NCBI GenBank assembly: GCA_022432975.1
Contig: CM039503.1
Location: forward strand, 55,922,466-55,986,465
Reading direction: 5' to 3'
DNA: 64,000 bases
Source: Begonia masoniana
Taxonomy: Eukaryota > Streptophyta > Magnoliopsida > Cucurbitales > Begoniaceae
A program made the position numbers and the translations under genes. How positions within the stretch are numbered: the stretch's first letter is position 1; each line of letters begins with the position of its first letter. The notes beneath the pieces were generated by a model that searched no databases, had not been told where the DNA came from, and worked only from the letters and a program-made list of their open reading frames with translations. Below, one piece after another: positions 48,575 through 59,663 of this stretch.

Positions 48575-49421
48575 GGGTAATTATCGATTTTAACCATGTA
48601 CTATACATTTTTTTTTAATTTGGCTCCTGTACTAAAAAAATTCACAAACCGGACCTTGTATTTTGATTATGTTATCAGTTTTGACTTTTTATCAACAATT
48701 TTATTAAACTCTCATTTAAAAAATTATTAAATAATCTTGTATTCAGTTGAAATTTTTACCACATGTTTACTACTTAATGAGAAGATAATCTGAAAATTTT
48801 CGTTATTTTTTAACACATATACAATTTATTATAATTTATTTTAGTATTTTATACAAATATTATAATAAATCATACAAATTTTAGACGATCACAAAAAATT
48901 TTCTATTATCTACCCATGATAGGTTGAACATGTCAAATTTTTTTTAAATAAATCAAATATCGTTTGATATTTGTTTAAATTAATCTCATTTTCTTCTTTA
49001 TTTTATAAAATAATATTTAAAAAACTATCAAACGATATTTGATTTATTTGAAAAAAATTTCACATGTTCAATCTATCATGGGTAGATAATAGAAACATTT
49101 TCGTGATTGTCTAAAGTTTGTATGATTTATTATAATATTTGTATAAAATACTAAAATAAAATTACAATAAATAGTACATGTGTTAAAAAATAACGAAAAT
49201 TTTCAGATTATCTTCTCATTAAGTAGTGAACATGCGTTAAAAATTTCAACTGAATCCAAGATCGTTTGATAATTTTTTAAATGAGAGTTTAATGAAATTG
49301 TTGATAAAAGGTCAAAACTGATAACAGAATCAAAGTACAGGGTTCGGTCTGCCGATTTTTTTAATACAAGGGACGAATTGAAAAAACGTGCATAGTACAT
49401 AGTTCGAATCGATAATTATCT
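48575..49421. mobile_element. Mutator-like foldback MITE, 847 bp
   Basis: Nearly the whole element is an inverted repeat: the left arm starts GGGTAATTATCGATT and the right arm reversed starts AGATAATTATCGATT. Arms of about 400 bp meet near 48990-49010. A perfect 9-bp duplication TATTATATA flanks it (48566-48574 and 49422-49430). AT-rich inner blocks (AACGATATTTGATTTATTTG and neighbours) resemble those of the 21.8-kb nest, so the families are related. No ORF. Confidence 0.85.
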
Positions 49422-49430
49422 TATTATATA

Positions 49431-50687
49431 TTATGTATTTTCCATTAGGTCAAATTGCTTGGTTCAGGGCAACTTTGTAAGATATCCAACTATTAACAAT
49501 CAACCTATGGTTCATTAGCTTTTCCATTTAAAGTAATATAATATTTCAAATGACCTTATTGAATTTCCAATCACAATGTCCTAATCCAATAACTTGATGT
49601 ACCACACTGCTCACTTACAACTTAACTTGGGATTGCTTTTAGAGTATTTATATGTAATGATTTTATAATTTTAAGCGTTCGTGGGATTGTTGCGTAACTT
49701 TGTTGATAACAGCAAACCAAAACATGACATTTTCAAAATGAATTGAAGTAATACAACAATTATAAGATCAAGTGTAAAAAAAATAGATTTAATTACAGTG
49801 TTGGGCACAATCAAGTTTGATTTTTTCAACTTGTTTAGTGAATAAAAATTTCCTCTTGACATTTCATTTTCCACGTTCAACAACAATCAGGAAATGCTGT
49901 TCGAGGAAATAAATCTACAACGCTATCGTGCAAAATATCAAGTACAGCTGAAGAAGATGAACTCCAATTGAAGTTGGAAGTACAAGAAATGACCATGGAG
50001 TCGTAAAAATGGAGTTGCAGTTCCAGGTGGAAAATTATGACAAACTTTCCAGACCTTTTGAAGCACTGGAGAAAGGGGTCTTGGATTTAATTCTTTTCCT
50101 CAACTTTGAATTTGTTTTTCTCTCTGGCACTTTCAGACCTTCAATCCATCTTCGGATAAATAAACAAGAAAAATAATCAGAGCAACTAAAACAATTAAGA
50201 ATTTGAGTAACTATAACAACCATGCCTCAGTTAAATCCATTAAAATCGTATGAATGTAGCTTCACCAAGTAGGTTCTTCCTGCAAAACAGGAGCTTGGCT
50301 CCACCACATCTCAGACAATATGGAAATATCCTCATCGTCATGTCAACTTACCAATTTAATATTAGCACAAATAGTATGTTAACCAATAAACAAATGAAGG
50401 CTCAGATATAAGCAGCTCTATCAGTCATGATATATCAGAAGCAGAACTGGCATTTAAAGCTGTATATTTAATCGTCACAGCCAACATCGGTACAAGAGAT
50501 GAGAAAAATCAGACTAGTGAGAAAAACAAATCTCCACTTTCAATATTAGTAGATCAAAAGAGTTTATCGGTCTATAAAGAAAAGGTAATCAATTCCCAGC
50601 GTAAAAAAAAAAAACAGGAAAAGCAATTGCATCAAAAGAAAAGGATGTAGCCGTTCATTTGACACAGATGAACCTTGGAAGAGAAGG
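49431..50687. other. Intergenic region
   Basis: AT-rich sequence without a recognisable gene. A 62-codon ORF on the minus strand (50035-50223) has no family resemblance I can name. The end near 50600-50687 may be the 3' UTR of the small gene that follows. Confidence 0.4.
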
Positions 50688-50855
50688 TTAAACTGCAACA
50701 CTGAGCGGCAACTTTATAGCGCGAGCAATGGGGCATTCACCGTCATAGAAAATTTCAGAGATGCCCGGGGTGCATCGCGCAGAAACATCAATAAGAGAAA
50801 CGATCTGATGACAAAAAAACATCAAACAGCGCGGTTGCACGTATAGGATCTCCAT
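50688..50855 (-). CDS. Candidate small gene, 55 residues, function unknown
   Basis: A minus-strand ORF from the ATG at 50855 to a TAA at 50688 encodes MEILYVQPRCLMFFC followed by a mixed region with CTPGISEIFYDGECPIARAI. I do not recognise it. It is proposed because a well-formed core promoter lies directly upstream: TGGGCTGGGCC site II, a telo-box-like CTAGGGTTTT and a TATA box in proper order and spacing, leaving a leader of about 45 nt. A hydrophobic stretch (CLMFFCHQIVSLIDV) is present. A 7-T run inside the ORF makes the frame sensitive to sequencing error. It could instead be a non-coding RNA. The tandem duplication breakpoint falls within it. Confidence 0.35.
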   Translation of the reverse strand: MEILYVQPRCLMFFCHQIVSLIDVSARCTPGISEIFYDGECPIARAIKLPLSVAV

Positions 50856-50926
50856 GAAACTACGAGGGCAAGAACTTGAACCATTTGAGAGCCGCGAGAG
50901 ATATGAAAGAGTGGCATCAGCGTTGT

Positions 50927-50997
50927 TTATATAAGCTCTGTAAAACCCTAGGAACCCTAAGTAAGGGAGACGAAGACCATCTACGGCCCAGCCCAAG
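50927..50997 (-). promoter_or_regulatory. Housekeeping-type promoter (site II, telo-box, TATA)
   Basis: Read on the minus strand: TGGGCTGGGCC (50985-50995) contains two site II / TCP-binding cores, AGGGTTT telo-box-like sequence lies near 50943-50951, and TTATATAA is at 50927-50934. This set is typical of plant ribosomal-protein, mitochondrial and snoRNA genes. It points at the small ORF 50688-50855. Confidence 0.6.
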
Positions 50998-51224
50998 TTC
51001 GTAGTAATCAAGGTTTTTAAAAATGATTTTTAATTATATATTATCAATTTTTATTAGTAAATAAAATACTAAATTACCAATTTTATAAAAATGTCATTAA
51101 AAAATATTAATTTGAAGAATAATTTTCACTCACCAAGTCGTGACAATTGCGTGTCACTCATTAATTATTAATTATATAATTACACCAATCAATATTTATC
51201 ACGTTAGAACATAACATTATTGTG

Positions 51225-51440
51225 ACAGTCCGCCATGTGAAGACAAAAAAAATCTAGTGGGAGCGAATTCATACCAGTAGGGTGCACAATCTCACATTAC
51301 TTGAGAGAGTGAAAAATGCATGATTTATAAATAGAGTTCCCCTTCTTACTTAGTACAACGCGTTTTGAGGTTGACCCCAAAAACAAATCTGTACAAGTTC
51401 TGATCCAAAACAGATAATATTGATACTGAGAGGACATAGA
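51225..51440 (+). repeat. Dispersed repeat, copy D
   Basis: Contains the landmarks GCACAATCTCACATTACTTG, TACAACGCGTTTTGAGG and CAAAACAGATAATATTG in order. It lies in duplication unit 1, and its duplicate is copy E in unit 2. Confidence 0.7.
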
Positions 51441-51562
51441 GACGTTACAATTACAGAGTCTAATTAGAGAATAAACGTAGTATTGTTTCTAATTTAAACC
51501 TTGGAACAAAATTTTGATTCTTCAATCTCAAATTATCAAAAATTTAGATTCTTCTTTTAAGT

Positions 51563-53181
51563 TCATACAATCATCCATGTCAAGTGTCCGTAACCTGCCG
51601 ACTTGGCAGCAACATGGATTCCGATGGCTAAAGCTGTGGCCAACAGCGGCAATGGAGGCCTCGGACTGGTCACTTCTTCTTCTTCCTCCTTCCCCTTTGA
51701 TACTTTCTTCCAGCGGTGAGAAATAGCCAGACCCAAGTATGAAATTATCACCAAAACTCTAACCCATGGTTCACCAATGCCAGCCATTAAAGCAGCAACA
51801 GGCATCGCAGAAGACACGTTGTCTCTCTTTTTAACAAATCGCGAGAAACTATAAACTCCGAACAATATTGTCCAAAACACCGGCTCGGAAATGTAGCCCT
51901 TCACGGCTGCATACCCAATTAAGCTGCATATTGTCATCGTATATGGTTGATCGTTAACTGCATTCGGAACTGAAGCATCTGCAACGGCAAGAACAGCCGA
52001 AGCTAACAGAATAATAGTTGTTAGATCTTGAACTGGAGCATATGCCACTATGCTCGAGTAGAAAGATCGAACGGTGTATAATGCAGTTTCGATGGCTCTA
52101 ATCACGGATGTGATAGGGTCGCCGATGAAATGAAACAGGACGGCTAATACGAGTTTTGAAAGATATCCCACAAACCGAATTATGGTAAATACTCCCTTTC
52201 TCCAATTAGATAACTCGAACAACACAGCTCTCCAAGTATAAAGGAGAAACACCATGGCTGCATATGAAGAAAAGTTTAGACAACAGCATATCATTTCTCA
52301 TATCGAGCAATCTCGGAGAGGCTGCTGCTCCAGGCAATAAGCGACAAGCCTCGAAGCAAGAGATCGGAGTTGATCGATTGGAGATATAATTCAAAACAGA
52401 AAACGACAGTAACCTTAGATTTCATACATTCATACCAAACACAAACTACAATCTATGAAATTGCTTGACTGATAAAATGATCCAGGCAATGAGTATTTAT
52501 AAGTTTCAACAATCAATCAGCTATTACATTCAACTTATGTTGTTAAGTGGGTTCATTAAGTTTTTAAGTATGCTTCACTTGGACTGATTAATCATGAAAC
52601 AGAACTCAACTTGTTGGAAGAAACCTGAAGTTTTTATCATCTGCCTAGACGCAACTTCGCCAAGATCTGATGATTAAATACTAACTAAGAAAGTTAAGAT
52701 CAGTCGATGAAAATCAAAGAGTTATTTTGATCATTTCATGAAAACCTCAGAATAGAATGAGCTAATTTTCTTTCAAGTCTCTTCATTTTCTCGCAAAACA
52801 AACAGAAAACCAAAAGTGAAATGAATGAACTGACCGACAAACCAAGGCCATCTCACAGGCGGGTCTGGAGCTTCCTTCGTTAAGTATCTGAACCGGTCGG
52901 GCATGGTACTCTCCCCCCTTCTATCAATCTCAACTTCATCGACGCCATTACCAGCCCTGACAGAGGAATACTCCGACTTCCGCGAAAACCAAGAAATTTC
53001 CCGGGAAAGTCCTGGAAAAATACTGGTACATTTTCGACCCAAAGGCTGGATTTTGTCAACAGAGGAAGGAATTAGATTTTGAGGTCGAAAGCTGTGACGA
53101 GAAAAAAAAACTAGTTTTGGGGAGAGGAAGTTGAAGAGATGGTTTCCGGGAGTAAATTTGGGGAGATAAAATCATCGCCAT
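51563..53181 (-). pseudogene. Plastid membrane protein gene, copy 1, transit peptide out of frame
   Basis: Two exons on the minus strand (53181-52835 and 52257-51563) nearly identical to copy 2 at 55995-57649. Exon 2 is intact and encodes six or seven hydrophobic segments (for example LSKLVLAVLFHFIG, LTTIILLASAVLAVA, VLVIISYLGLAI). In exon 1 an A run near 53105 has nine A instead of eight, so the frame shifts after about residue 25 of the transit peptide and stops soon after. The donor is also GTCAGT rather than GTAAGT. A downstream ATG at 52904 (MPDRFRYLTKEAPDPP) could still give 254 residues without a plastid transit peptide. It is therefore either a pseudogene, a relocated protein or an assembly error. 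Confidence 0.75.
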
Positions 53182-53786
53182 ATGAACAATTACAGAGACT
53201 CTACAACCATGACCAGCACAAGAAGCACGGTGGGGCGGGTGGGTGGGGTTGTTCGACAAGATTGAGATGGAGCAAGACGGCTTAAACAGGGCAGTAATGG
53301 GTAACGGATCCGGGTCACTAAAACACACCAGTGTTACACATCCAGCACAAAATTGCTCATTTTATCGCTTCTGAAGTAATTTTGTTAGAATCCGATGACG
53401 CCGAATTTTAGAATTCTATTGAAAAGATCCACGACGTGTGCTCGTCAGCCCTACCCAACAAAAACGAATTCAAAATCTTGAATGACGACAATCTCCACAT
53501 CGTTCGATGCGATTAACCAATTTTCAAATCATCAAATCTTTCTCTTCTGATAATCGCTAGTCTCTTGGCTTGCCATATCAAATATGTTCTTCAAATTCTT
53601 TGCATTTCCACTATCATTATCTTATCATAATAAAATATCGAATCTCGACCAAAATGAAAGATCTACTTTTGAGCAAAAACCCATTTATACCCGAACAAGT
53701 GAAAACTGTATATCGTTGGATCGAAAAGGTTTGACTTGAGTAGTTTTTGAGCTTTTTGTACAACAATTTCATGGAAAATTGCTCAT

Positions 53787-55097
53787 TTAATCAATGGATA
53801 CACTCCAACTACTACCAGGCGTTGCCTTCACTTTGCTCTCTATCATTTCCCTTCTAACACTCTCAGCCTCCTCGTATCTTCCCACACTTGCATAAATTTT
53901 AGCCAACAGAACATAATTAGCAGCATTCTCTGGCTCTATCTCAAACAAAGCTTTCGCCGACACTTCTCCGAGTCCCACATCTCCATACGTTCTACAAGCC
54001 CCCAGCAAAGCCCGCCACGCCTTGGCCGTCACCTTCGCGGGCATTTCTTGAATAAATTTATACGCCTCCTTTAGCCTCCCGGCTCTGCTCAAAACGTCCA
54101 CCATACACGAGTAGTGGTCGCTATTTGCCTTCACACTGTATTCCTGCTCCAAACGCGTGAAATACGTCAATGCTTCGTCCGCTTGCTCGACATGGCAGTA
54201 CGCTTTTAGGAATTCGACAATTGCAATTAAAGTGGGATCAATCTTTTCGGTTTCCATTTGGTGAAATAGATGGAGGGCTGTTTTGGCTTCTCCGTGAAGA
54301 GCGTATGCTGAGATTAGACTACTCCATGAGATAACATCTCGTTGTTTTATCCGGTGGAAGACGGAATGGGTGTATTCGAGGCTTCCGCATCTGCCGTAGG
54401 CCACGACCAGTCCAGTGCTCAGTTGGGGATGAGTGTCATGATCGTTTCGAACTGCATACCCGTGGATTTCTTTGATCAAATTCAGAGCTGCAATGCCTAC
54501 ACAAGCGGGTAAGAGAGCCAGAAGCGTAATCAGATTGGCCTTCGCCCCGACTTCTTTCATTTTTCGATAGAACGCAATTGCCTTGGACCCGTCATCGGAG
54601 CTTGCCAACTCCAATATTATCGAATTGAACGATGCCTCGTTAGGAGCCACGTCCATGCTTTCGAACAATCTCAAAGCATCGGGTAAACGGTTAGAACAAG
54701 CATAAATCGATATCATTGAATTCCACACTACAACATTTCTCTGAGGAATTTCGTCGAACAGCTTCCGTGCCAACAAAATGGACACGCATTTGCCGTACAT
54801 AACGACGAGAGCGCCAGCGACAAAAGGGCTAGATATAAAAGATGATTTCGTAGAATGGGCATGGATGGAAGAGCCAAGTTGTGGTCTGTTAATCGCAGAG
54901 CAAGATTTGAGAGCGAGAGAGAAGACACGAGGAAAGAGAGGAGGGAGAGCAAATGAGGACTGCATACAGTGGAAAAGAATAAGAGCATCGTCGTGATGGC
55001 CATGGCGTACATGGGAGGATAACTGCTTTGTGAGAGTGAGCAAACGATTGAAGATCGGAGAGTAGAAACCCATTTGCACTTGCGAGGTAGCAATCAA
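53787..55097 (-). CDS. PLS-type pentatricopeptide repeat protein, copy 1 (intact)
   Basis: An intronless gene for 436 residues. PPR motifs are spaced through the protein, for example FVAGALVVMYGKCVSILLARKLFDEIPQRNVVVWNSMIS, and DHYSCMVDVLSRAGRLKEAYKFIQEMP near the C-terminus. It ends in an E-type domain (AKAWRALLGACRTYG, ALFEIEPENAANYVLLAKIYASVGRY, PGSSWSV). There is no DYW domain. From memory it resembles the Arabidopsis At1g03510 type. Such proteins bind single-stranded RNA in mitochondria or plastids and take part in C-to-U editing; the target is unknown. Around residues 285-305 the sequence KIDPTLIAIVEFLKAYCHVEQ departs from copy 2 and from the family consensus, suggesting a local rearrangement that kept the frame. 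A truncated housekeeping-type promoter lies about 230 bp upstream on the same strand. Confidence 0.9.
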   Translation of the reverse strand: MIATSQVQMGFYSPIFNRLLTLTKQLSSHVRHGHHDDALILFHCMQSSFALPPLFPRVFSLALKSCSAINRPQLGSSIHAHSTKSSFISSPFVAGALVVMYGKCVSILLARKLFDEIPQRNVVVWNSMISIYACSNRLPDALRLFESMDVAPNEASFNSIILELASSDDGSKAIAFYRKMKEVGAKANLITLLALLPACVGIAALNLIKEIHGYAVRNDHDTHPQLSTGLVVAYGRCGSLEYTHSVFHRIKQRDVISWSSLISAYALHGEAKTALHLFHQMETEKIDPTLIAIVEFLKAYCHVEQADEALTYFTRLEQEYSVKANSDHYSCMVDVLSRAGRLKEAYKFIQEMPAKVTAKAWRALLGACRTYGDVGLGEVSAKALFEIEPENAANYVLLAKIYASVGRYEEAESVRREMIESKVKATPGSSWSVSID

Positions 55098-55203
55098 ATT
55101 TCTCGTCTATTTTAGCGGCTCATTTCGAAGCTCAGAAGAGACGTAGCTTCATTGCCAGTTCTAAAATTCCTCAAATCCCATCAATAAAATAAACGATCTG
55201 AAG

Positions 55204-55396
55204 TCAAAAAGACATCAAACAGCGCGGTTGCACGGATAGGACCTCCATGAAACTACGAAGTCAAGAACTTGACCCATTTGAGAGCCGCGAGAGATATGAA
55301 AGGGTGCCATCAGCCCTCAGCGTCGTTTATACAGGCTCTGTAAAACCCTAGAAACCTAAGTAGGGGACGACGAATACCATCTACGGCCCAGCCCAA
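55204..55396 (-). pseudogene. Truncated copy of the small gene with its promoter
   Basis: Unit 2 begins inside the small gene, so only the promoter and about the first 14 codons are duplicated. Site II (55385-55395) and the telo-box-like sequence (55343-55350) are intact; the TATA box has changed (GTATAAAC for TTATATAA). The remaining ORF is 14 codons (55248-55204) and ends in TGA. It points toward the start codon of PPR copy 1 at 55097 and could act as its promoter, with the short ORF as an upstream ORF. Confidence 0.6.
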
Positions 55397-55654
55397 GTTT
55401 GTTTTAATCAAGGTTTTTAAAAATGATTTTTAATTATATATTATCAATTTTTATCATAAAATAAAATACTAATAAAAATGTCATTAAAAAATATTAATTT
55501 TAAGAATAATTTTCACTCACCGAGACTTGACAAGTCACTCATTAATTATTCATTATATAGTTATATCAATCAATATTTATCACGTCATATCTCATTAATT
55601 ATTCATTATATAGTTATATCAATCAATATTTATCACGTCATATCGTAATATTAT

Positions 55655-55885
55655 TGTGACAACTCGTTATATAAAGACAATGAAAGTTCAGTAAGACCCA
55701 GCCCATATTAGTGGGGGTGCACAATTGCACATGATTGAAAGAGTGAAAAATACATGATTTATATATAGAATTTTTCTTCCTACCTAGTACAACGCGTTTT
55801 GAAGCTGACCCCAAAAATAAATATGTGCAGACCCTGACGCAAAGCGAATAATATTATACTAAGAGAACATGGATACGTTACAATT
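55655..55885 (+). repeat. Dispersed repeat, copy E
   Basis: The duplicate of copy D in unit 2, with landmarks GTGCACAATTGCACATGATTG, TACAACGCGTTTTGAAG and CGAATAATATTATACTAAG. Confidence 0.7.
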
Positions 55886-55994
55886 ATATATTCTGATCAG
55901 AGAATAAACATAGCATTGTTTCTAATTTAAACCTTGGAACAAAATCTCGATTCTTCAATCTCAAATTATCAAAAATTTAGATTCTTTTTTAAGT

Positions 55995-57649
55995 TCATAC
56001 AATCATCCACGTCAAGTGTCGGTACCCTGCCGACTTGGCAGCAACATGGATTCCGATGGCTAAAGCTGCGGCCAACAGCGGCAATGGAGGCCTCGGATAG
56101 GTCACTTCTTCTTCTTCCTCCTTCCCCTGTGATGCTTTCTTCCAGCGGTGAGAAATAGCCAGACCCAAGTATGAAATTATCACCAAAACTCTAACCCATG
56201 GTTCACCAATGCCAGCCATTAAAGCAGCAACAGGCATCGCAGAAGACACGTTGTCTCTCTTTTTAACAAATCGCGAGAAACTATAAACTCCGAACAATAT
56301 TGTCCAAAACACCGGCTCGGAAATGTAGCCCTTCACGGCTGCATACCCAATTAAGCTGCATATTGTCATCGTATATGGTTGATCGTTAACTGCATTCGGA
56401 ACTGAAGCATCTGCAACGGCAAGAACAGCCGAAGCTAACAGAATAATAGTTGTTAGATCTTGAACTGGAGCATATGCCACTATGCTCGAGTAGAAAGATC
56501 GAACGGTGTATAATGCAGTTTCGATGGCTCTAATCACGGATGTGATAGGGTCGCCGATGAAATGAAACAGGACGGCTAATACGAGTTTTGAAAGATATCC
56601 CACAAACCGAATTATGGTAAATACTCCCTTTCTCCAATTAGATAACTCGAACAATACAGCTCTCCAAGTATAGAGGAGAAACACCATGGCTGCATATGAA
56701 GAAAAGTTTAGACAACAGCATATCATTTCTCATATCGAGCAATCTCGGAGAGGTTGCTGCTCCAGGCATTAAGCGACAAGCCTCGTAGCAAGAGATCGGA
56801 GTTGATCGATCGGAGATATAATTCAAAACAGAAGACGACAGTGACCTTAGATTTCAGACATTCATACCAAACACAAACTACAATCTATGAAATTGTTTGA
56901 CTGATAAAATGATCCAGGCAATGAGTATTTATAAGTTTCAACAATCAATCAGCTATTACCTTCAACTAATGTTAAGTGGGTTCATGAAGTTTTTAAGTAT
57001 GGTTCACTTGGACTGATTAATCATGAAACAGAACTCAACTTGTTGGAAGAAACCAGTTTCAACGACAGTTTTTTACTTCCTACCCTGAAGTTTTTATCAT
57101 CTGCCTTGATGCAACTTCGCCAAGATCTGACGATTAAATACTAACTAAGAAAGTTAAGATCAGTCGATGAAAATCAAAGAGTTATTTTGATCATTTCATG
57201 AAAACCTCAGAATAGAATGAGCTAATTTTCTTTCAAGTCTCTTCATTTTCTCGCAAAACAAACAGAAAACCAAAAGTGAAATGAATGAACTTACCGACAA
57301 ACCAAGGCCATCTCACAGGCGGGTCTGGAGCTTCCTTCGTTAAGTATCTGAACCGGTCGGGCATAGTACTCTCCCCCCTTCTATCAATCTCAACTTCATC
57401 GACGCCATTAGCAGCCCTGACAGAGGAAGACTCCGACTTCCGAGAAAACCAAGAAATTTCCCGGGAAAGTCCTGGAAAAATACTGGTACATTTTCGACCC
57501 AAAGGCCGGATTTTGTCAACAGATGAAGGAAATGAAATAGTTTGATTTTGAGGTCGAAAGCTGTGACGAGAAAAAAAACTAGTTTTGGGGAGAGGAAGTT
57601 GAAGGGATGGTTTCCGGGAGTAAATTTGGGGAGATAAAATCATCGCCAT
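55995..57649 (-). CDS. Plastid-targeted multi-pass membrane protein, copy 2 (intact)
   Basis: Two exons on the minus strand, 57649-57295 and 56689-55995, with a GT-AG intron, giving 349 residues. The N-terminus MAMILSPQIYSRKPSLQLPL is rich in Ser, Lys and Arg and looks like a chloroplast transit peptide. The conserved MPDRFRYLTKEAPDPPVRWPWFV lies just before the exon junction. The C-terminal 230 residues hold six or seven hydrophobic segments and end KSAGYRHLTWMIV. I recognise this as a conserved land-plant family of unknown biochemical function, probably in a plastid envelope or thylakoid membrane; I cannot attach a symbol with confidence. It is the only complete copy of the duplicated pair. 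Confidence 0.85.
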
Positions 57650-58352
57650 ATGAACAATTACAGAGCTCTACAACCATGACCAGGGTTGGTTTCGACAAGA
57701 TTGAGATGGAGCAAGACGGCTTAAACAGGGCAGTAATGGGTAATGGATCCGGGTCACTAAAACCCACCAGTGACATCCAGCACAAAATTGCTTATTTCAT
57801 TGCTTCTAAAGTAATTTTGTTAGAATTCGGTGACACCGAAATCTAACCATCTCTGCCTTGACATGAATTTTATGAAGAAGATCTACAACAAGTGCTCGTC
57901 AGCCCGATCCAATAAAAACGAATTCGAAACCTGGAATTATGACAATCTCCTTCTCGAAACGAATTCTGATGCGATGAATCAATTTCAAATCATCAAGTCT
58001 TCTTCTTCCACATATGCTAACTCAACAATTGATATTGATCAGGTTTAAAAATATTTAAACGACGATGATCACATCTTATAATTCCACGAAGCATTATCCA
58101 AGACTGAGCAAGCATATTTAGTCTATTGGCTTGCCATATCAAATATGCTCTTCAAATTCTTTGTAATTCCACTATCATTATTCTACCATAATGAAATATC
58201 GAATCTCGACTAAAACCGGAAGATCTACTTTTGAGCGAAAACCCATTTATACCCGAACAAGCGAAAATTGTATATCATTGGACCGAAAAGGGTTGACTCG
58301 ATTAGTTTTTGAGTTTTATTTTTTAATAGCAATTTCATGGAAAATTGCTCAT
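57650..58352. other. Spacer between membrane-protein and PPR copy 2
   Basis: Duplicated non-coding sequence, corresponding to 53182-53786 in unit 1 but about 100 bp longer. Promoter side of the membrane-protein gene and 3' side of the PPR gene. No separate gene seen. Confidence 0.5.
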
Positions 58353-59663
58353 TTAATCAATGGATACACTCCAACTACTACCAGGCGCTGCCTTTACTTT
58401 GCTCTCTATCATTGCCCTTCTAACACTCTCAGCCTCCTCGTATCTCCCCACGCTTGCATAAATTTTAGCCAACAGAACATAATTAGCAGCATTGTCTGGC
58501 TCTATCTCAAACAAAGCTTTCGCCGACACTTCTCCGAGTCCCACATCTCCATACGTTCTACAAGCCCCCAGCAAAGCCCCCCACGCCTTGGCCGTCACCT
58601 TCACGGGCATTTCTCGAATAAATTTATACGCCTCCTCTAGCCTCCCGGCTCTGCTTAAAACGTCCACCATACACGAGTAGTGGTCGCTATTTGCCTTCAC
58701 ATTGTATTCCTTCTCCATAGCGCGTGAAATACGTCAATGCTTCGTCCGCTAGCCCGACATGGCTGCACGCTTTTAGGACTCGAGAAATGTAATTTCGTCG
58801 GGTTGAATATTTTCGGTTTCCATTTGGTGGAATAGATGGAGGGCTGTTTTGGCTTCTCCGTGAAGAGCGTATGCTGAGATTAGACTACTCCATGAGATAA
58901 CATCTCGTTGTTTTATCCGGTGGAAGACGGAATGGGCGTTTTCGAGGCTTCCGCATCGGCCGTAGGCCTCGACCAGTCCAGTGCTCAGTTGGGGATGAGT
59001 GTCGAGATCGTATCGAACTGCATACCCGTGGATTTCTTTGATCAAATTCAGAGCTGCAATGCCTACACAAGCGGGTAAGAGAGCCAGAAGCGTAATCAGA
59101 TTGGCCTTCGCCCCGACTTCTTTCATTTTTCGATAGAACGCAATTGCCTTGGACCCGTCATCGGAGCTTGCCAACTCCGATATTATCGAATTGAACGATG
59201 CCTCGTTAGGAGCCACGTCCATGCTTTCGAACAATCTCAAAGCATCGGGTAAACGGTTAGAACGAGCATAAATCGATATCATTGAATTCCACACTACAAC
59301 ATTTCTCTGAGGAATTTCGTCGAACAGCTTCCGTGCCAACAAAATGGACACGCATTTGCCGTACAAATCGACGAGAGCGCTAGCGACAAAAGGGCTCGAA
59401 ATAAAAGATGATTTCGTAGAATGGGCATGGATGGAAGAGCCAAGTTGTGGTCTGTTAATCGCAGAGCAAGATTTGAGAACGAGAGAGAAGACATGAGGAT
59501 CGAGAGGAGGGAGAGCAAGTGAGGCCTGCATACAGCGGAAAAGATTAAGAGCTTCGTCGTGATGGCCATGGCTTACATGGGAGGATAACTGCTTTGTGAG
59601 AGTGAGCAAACGAATGAAGTTCGAAGAGTAGAAACCCATTTGCACTTGCGAGGTAGCAATCAA
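58353..59663 (-). pseudogene. PPR gene copy 2, frameshifted
   Basis: The same length (1311 nt) as copy 1 and highly similar, but broken. Reading from 59663, the frame runs to about 58773, where one base is missing in the codons after EITFL (near 58780) and a TAA follows at once. About 60 nt later an extra base near 58720 restores the frame for the last 120 residues (EKEYNVKANSDHYSC to SWSVSID). The N-terminal 296 residues keep PPR motifs but lose the E domain. In the damaged region copy 2 keeps the consensus-like NIQPDEITFL, whereas copy 1 has diverged. A two-part expressed product is unlikely. Confidence 0.82.

Larger units (their letters stand above)
50791..55183. repeat. Tandem duplication, unit 1
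   Basis: About 4.4 kb that is collinear with 55184-59749. It starts ATAAGAGAAACGATCTGA (unit 2: ATAAAATAAACGATCTGA) and ends ATTCCTCAAATCCCATCA in both units. It holds the 5' part of the small gene, a dispersed repeat, the membrane-protein gene copy 1 and the PPR gene copy 1. The coding parts are nearly identical between units, while non-coding parts carry more substitutions and small indels. Confidence 0.92.

Noticed and set aside
50035..50223. A 62-codon minus-strand ORF
   Set aside because: No conserved features, no promoter signals and no neighbouring exon that joins it.
58191..58640. A 149-codon plus-strand ORF
   Set aside because: It overlaps the PPR copy 2 coding region in antisense and has no family features.
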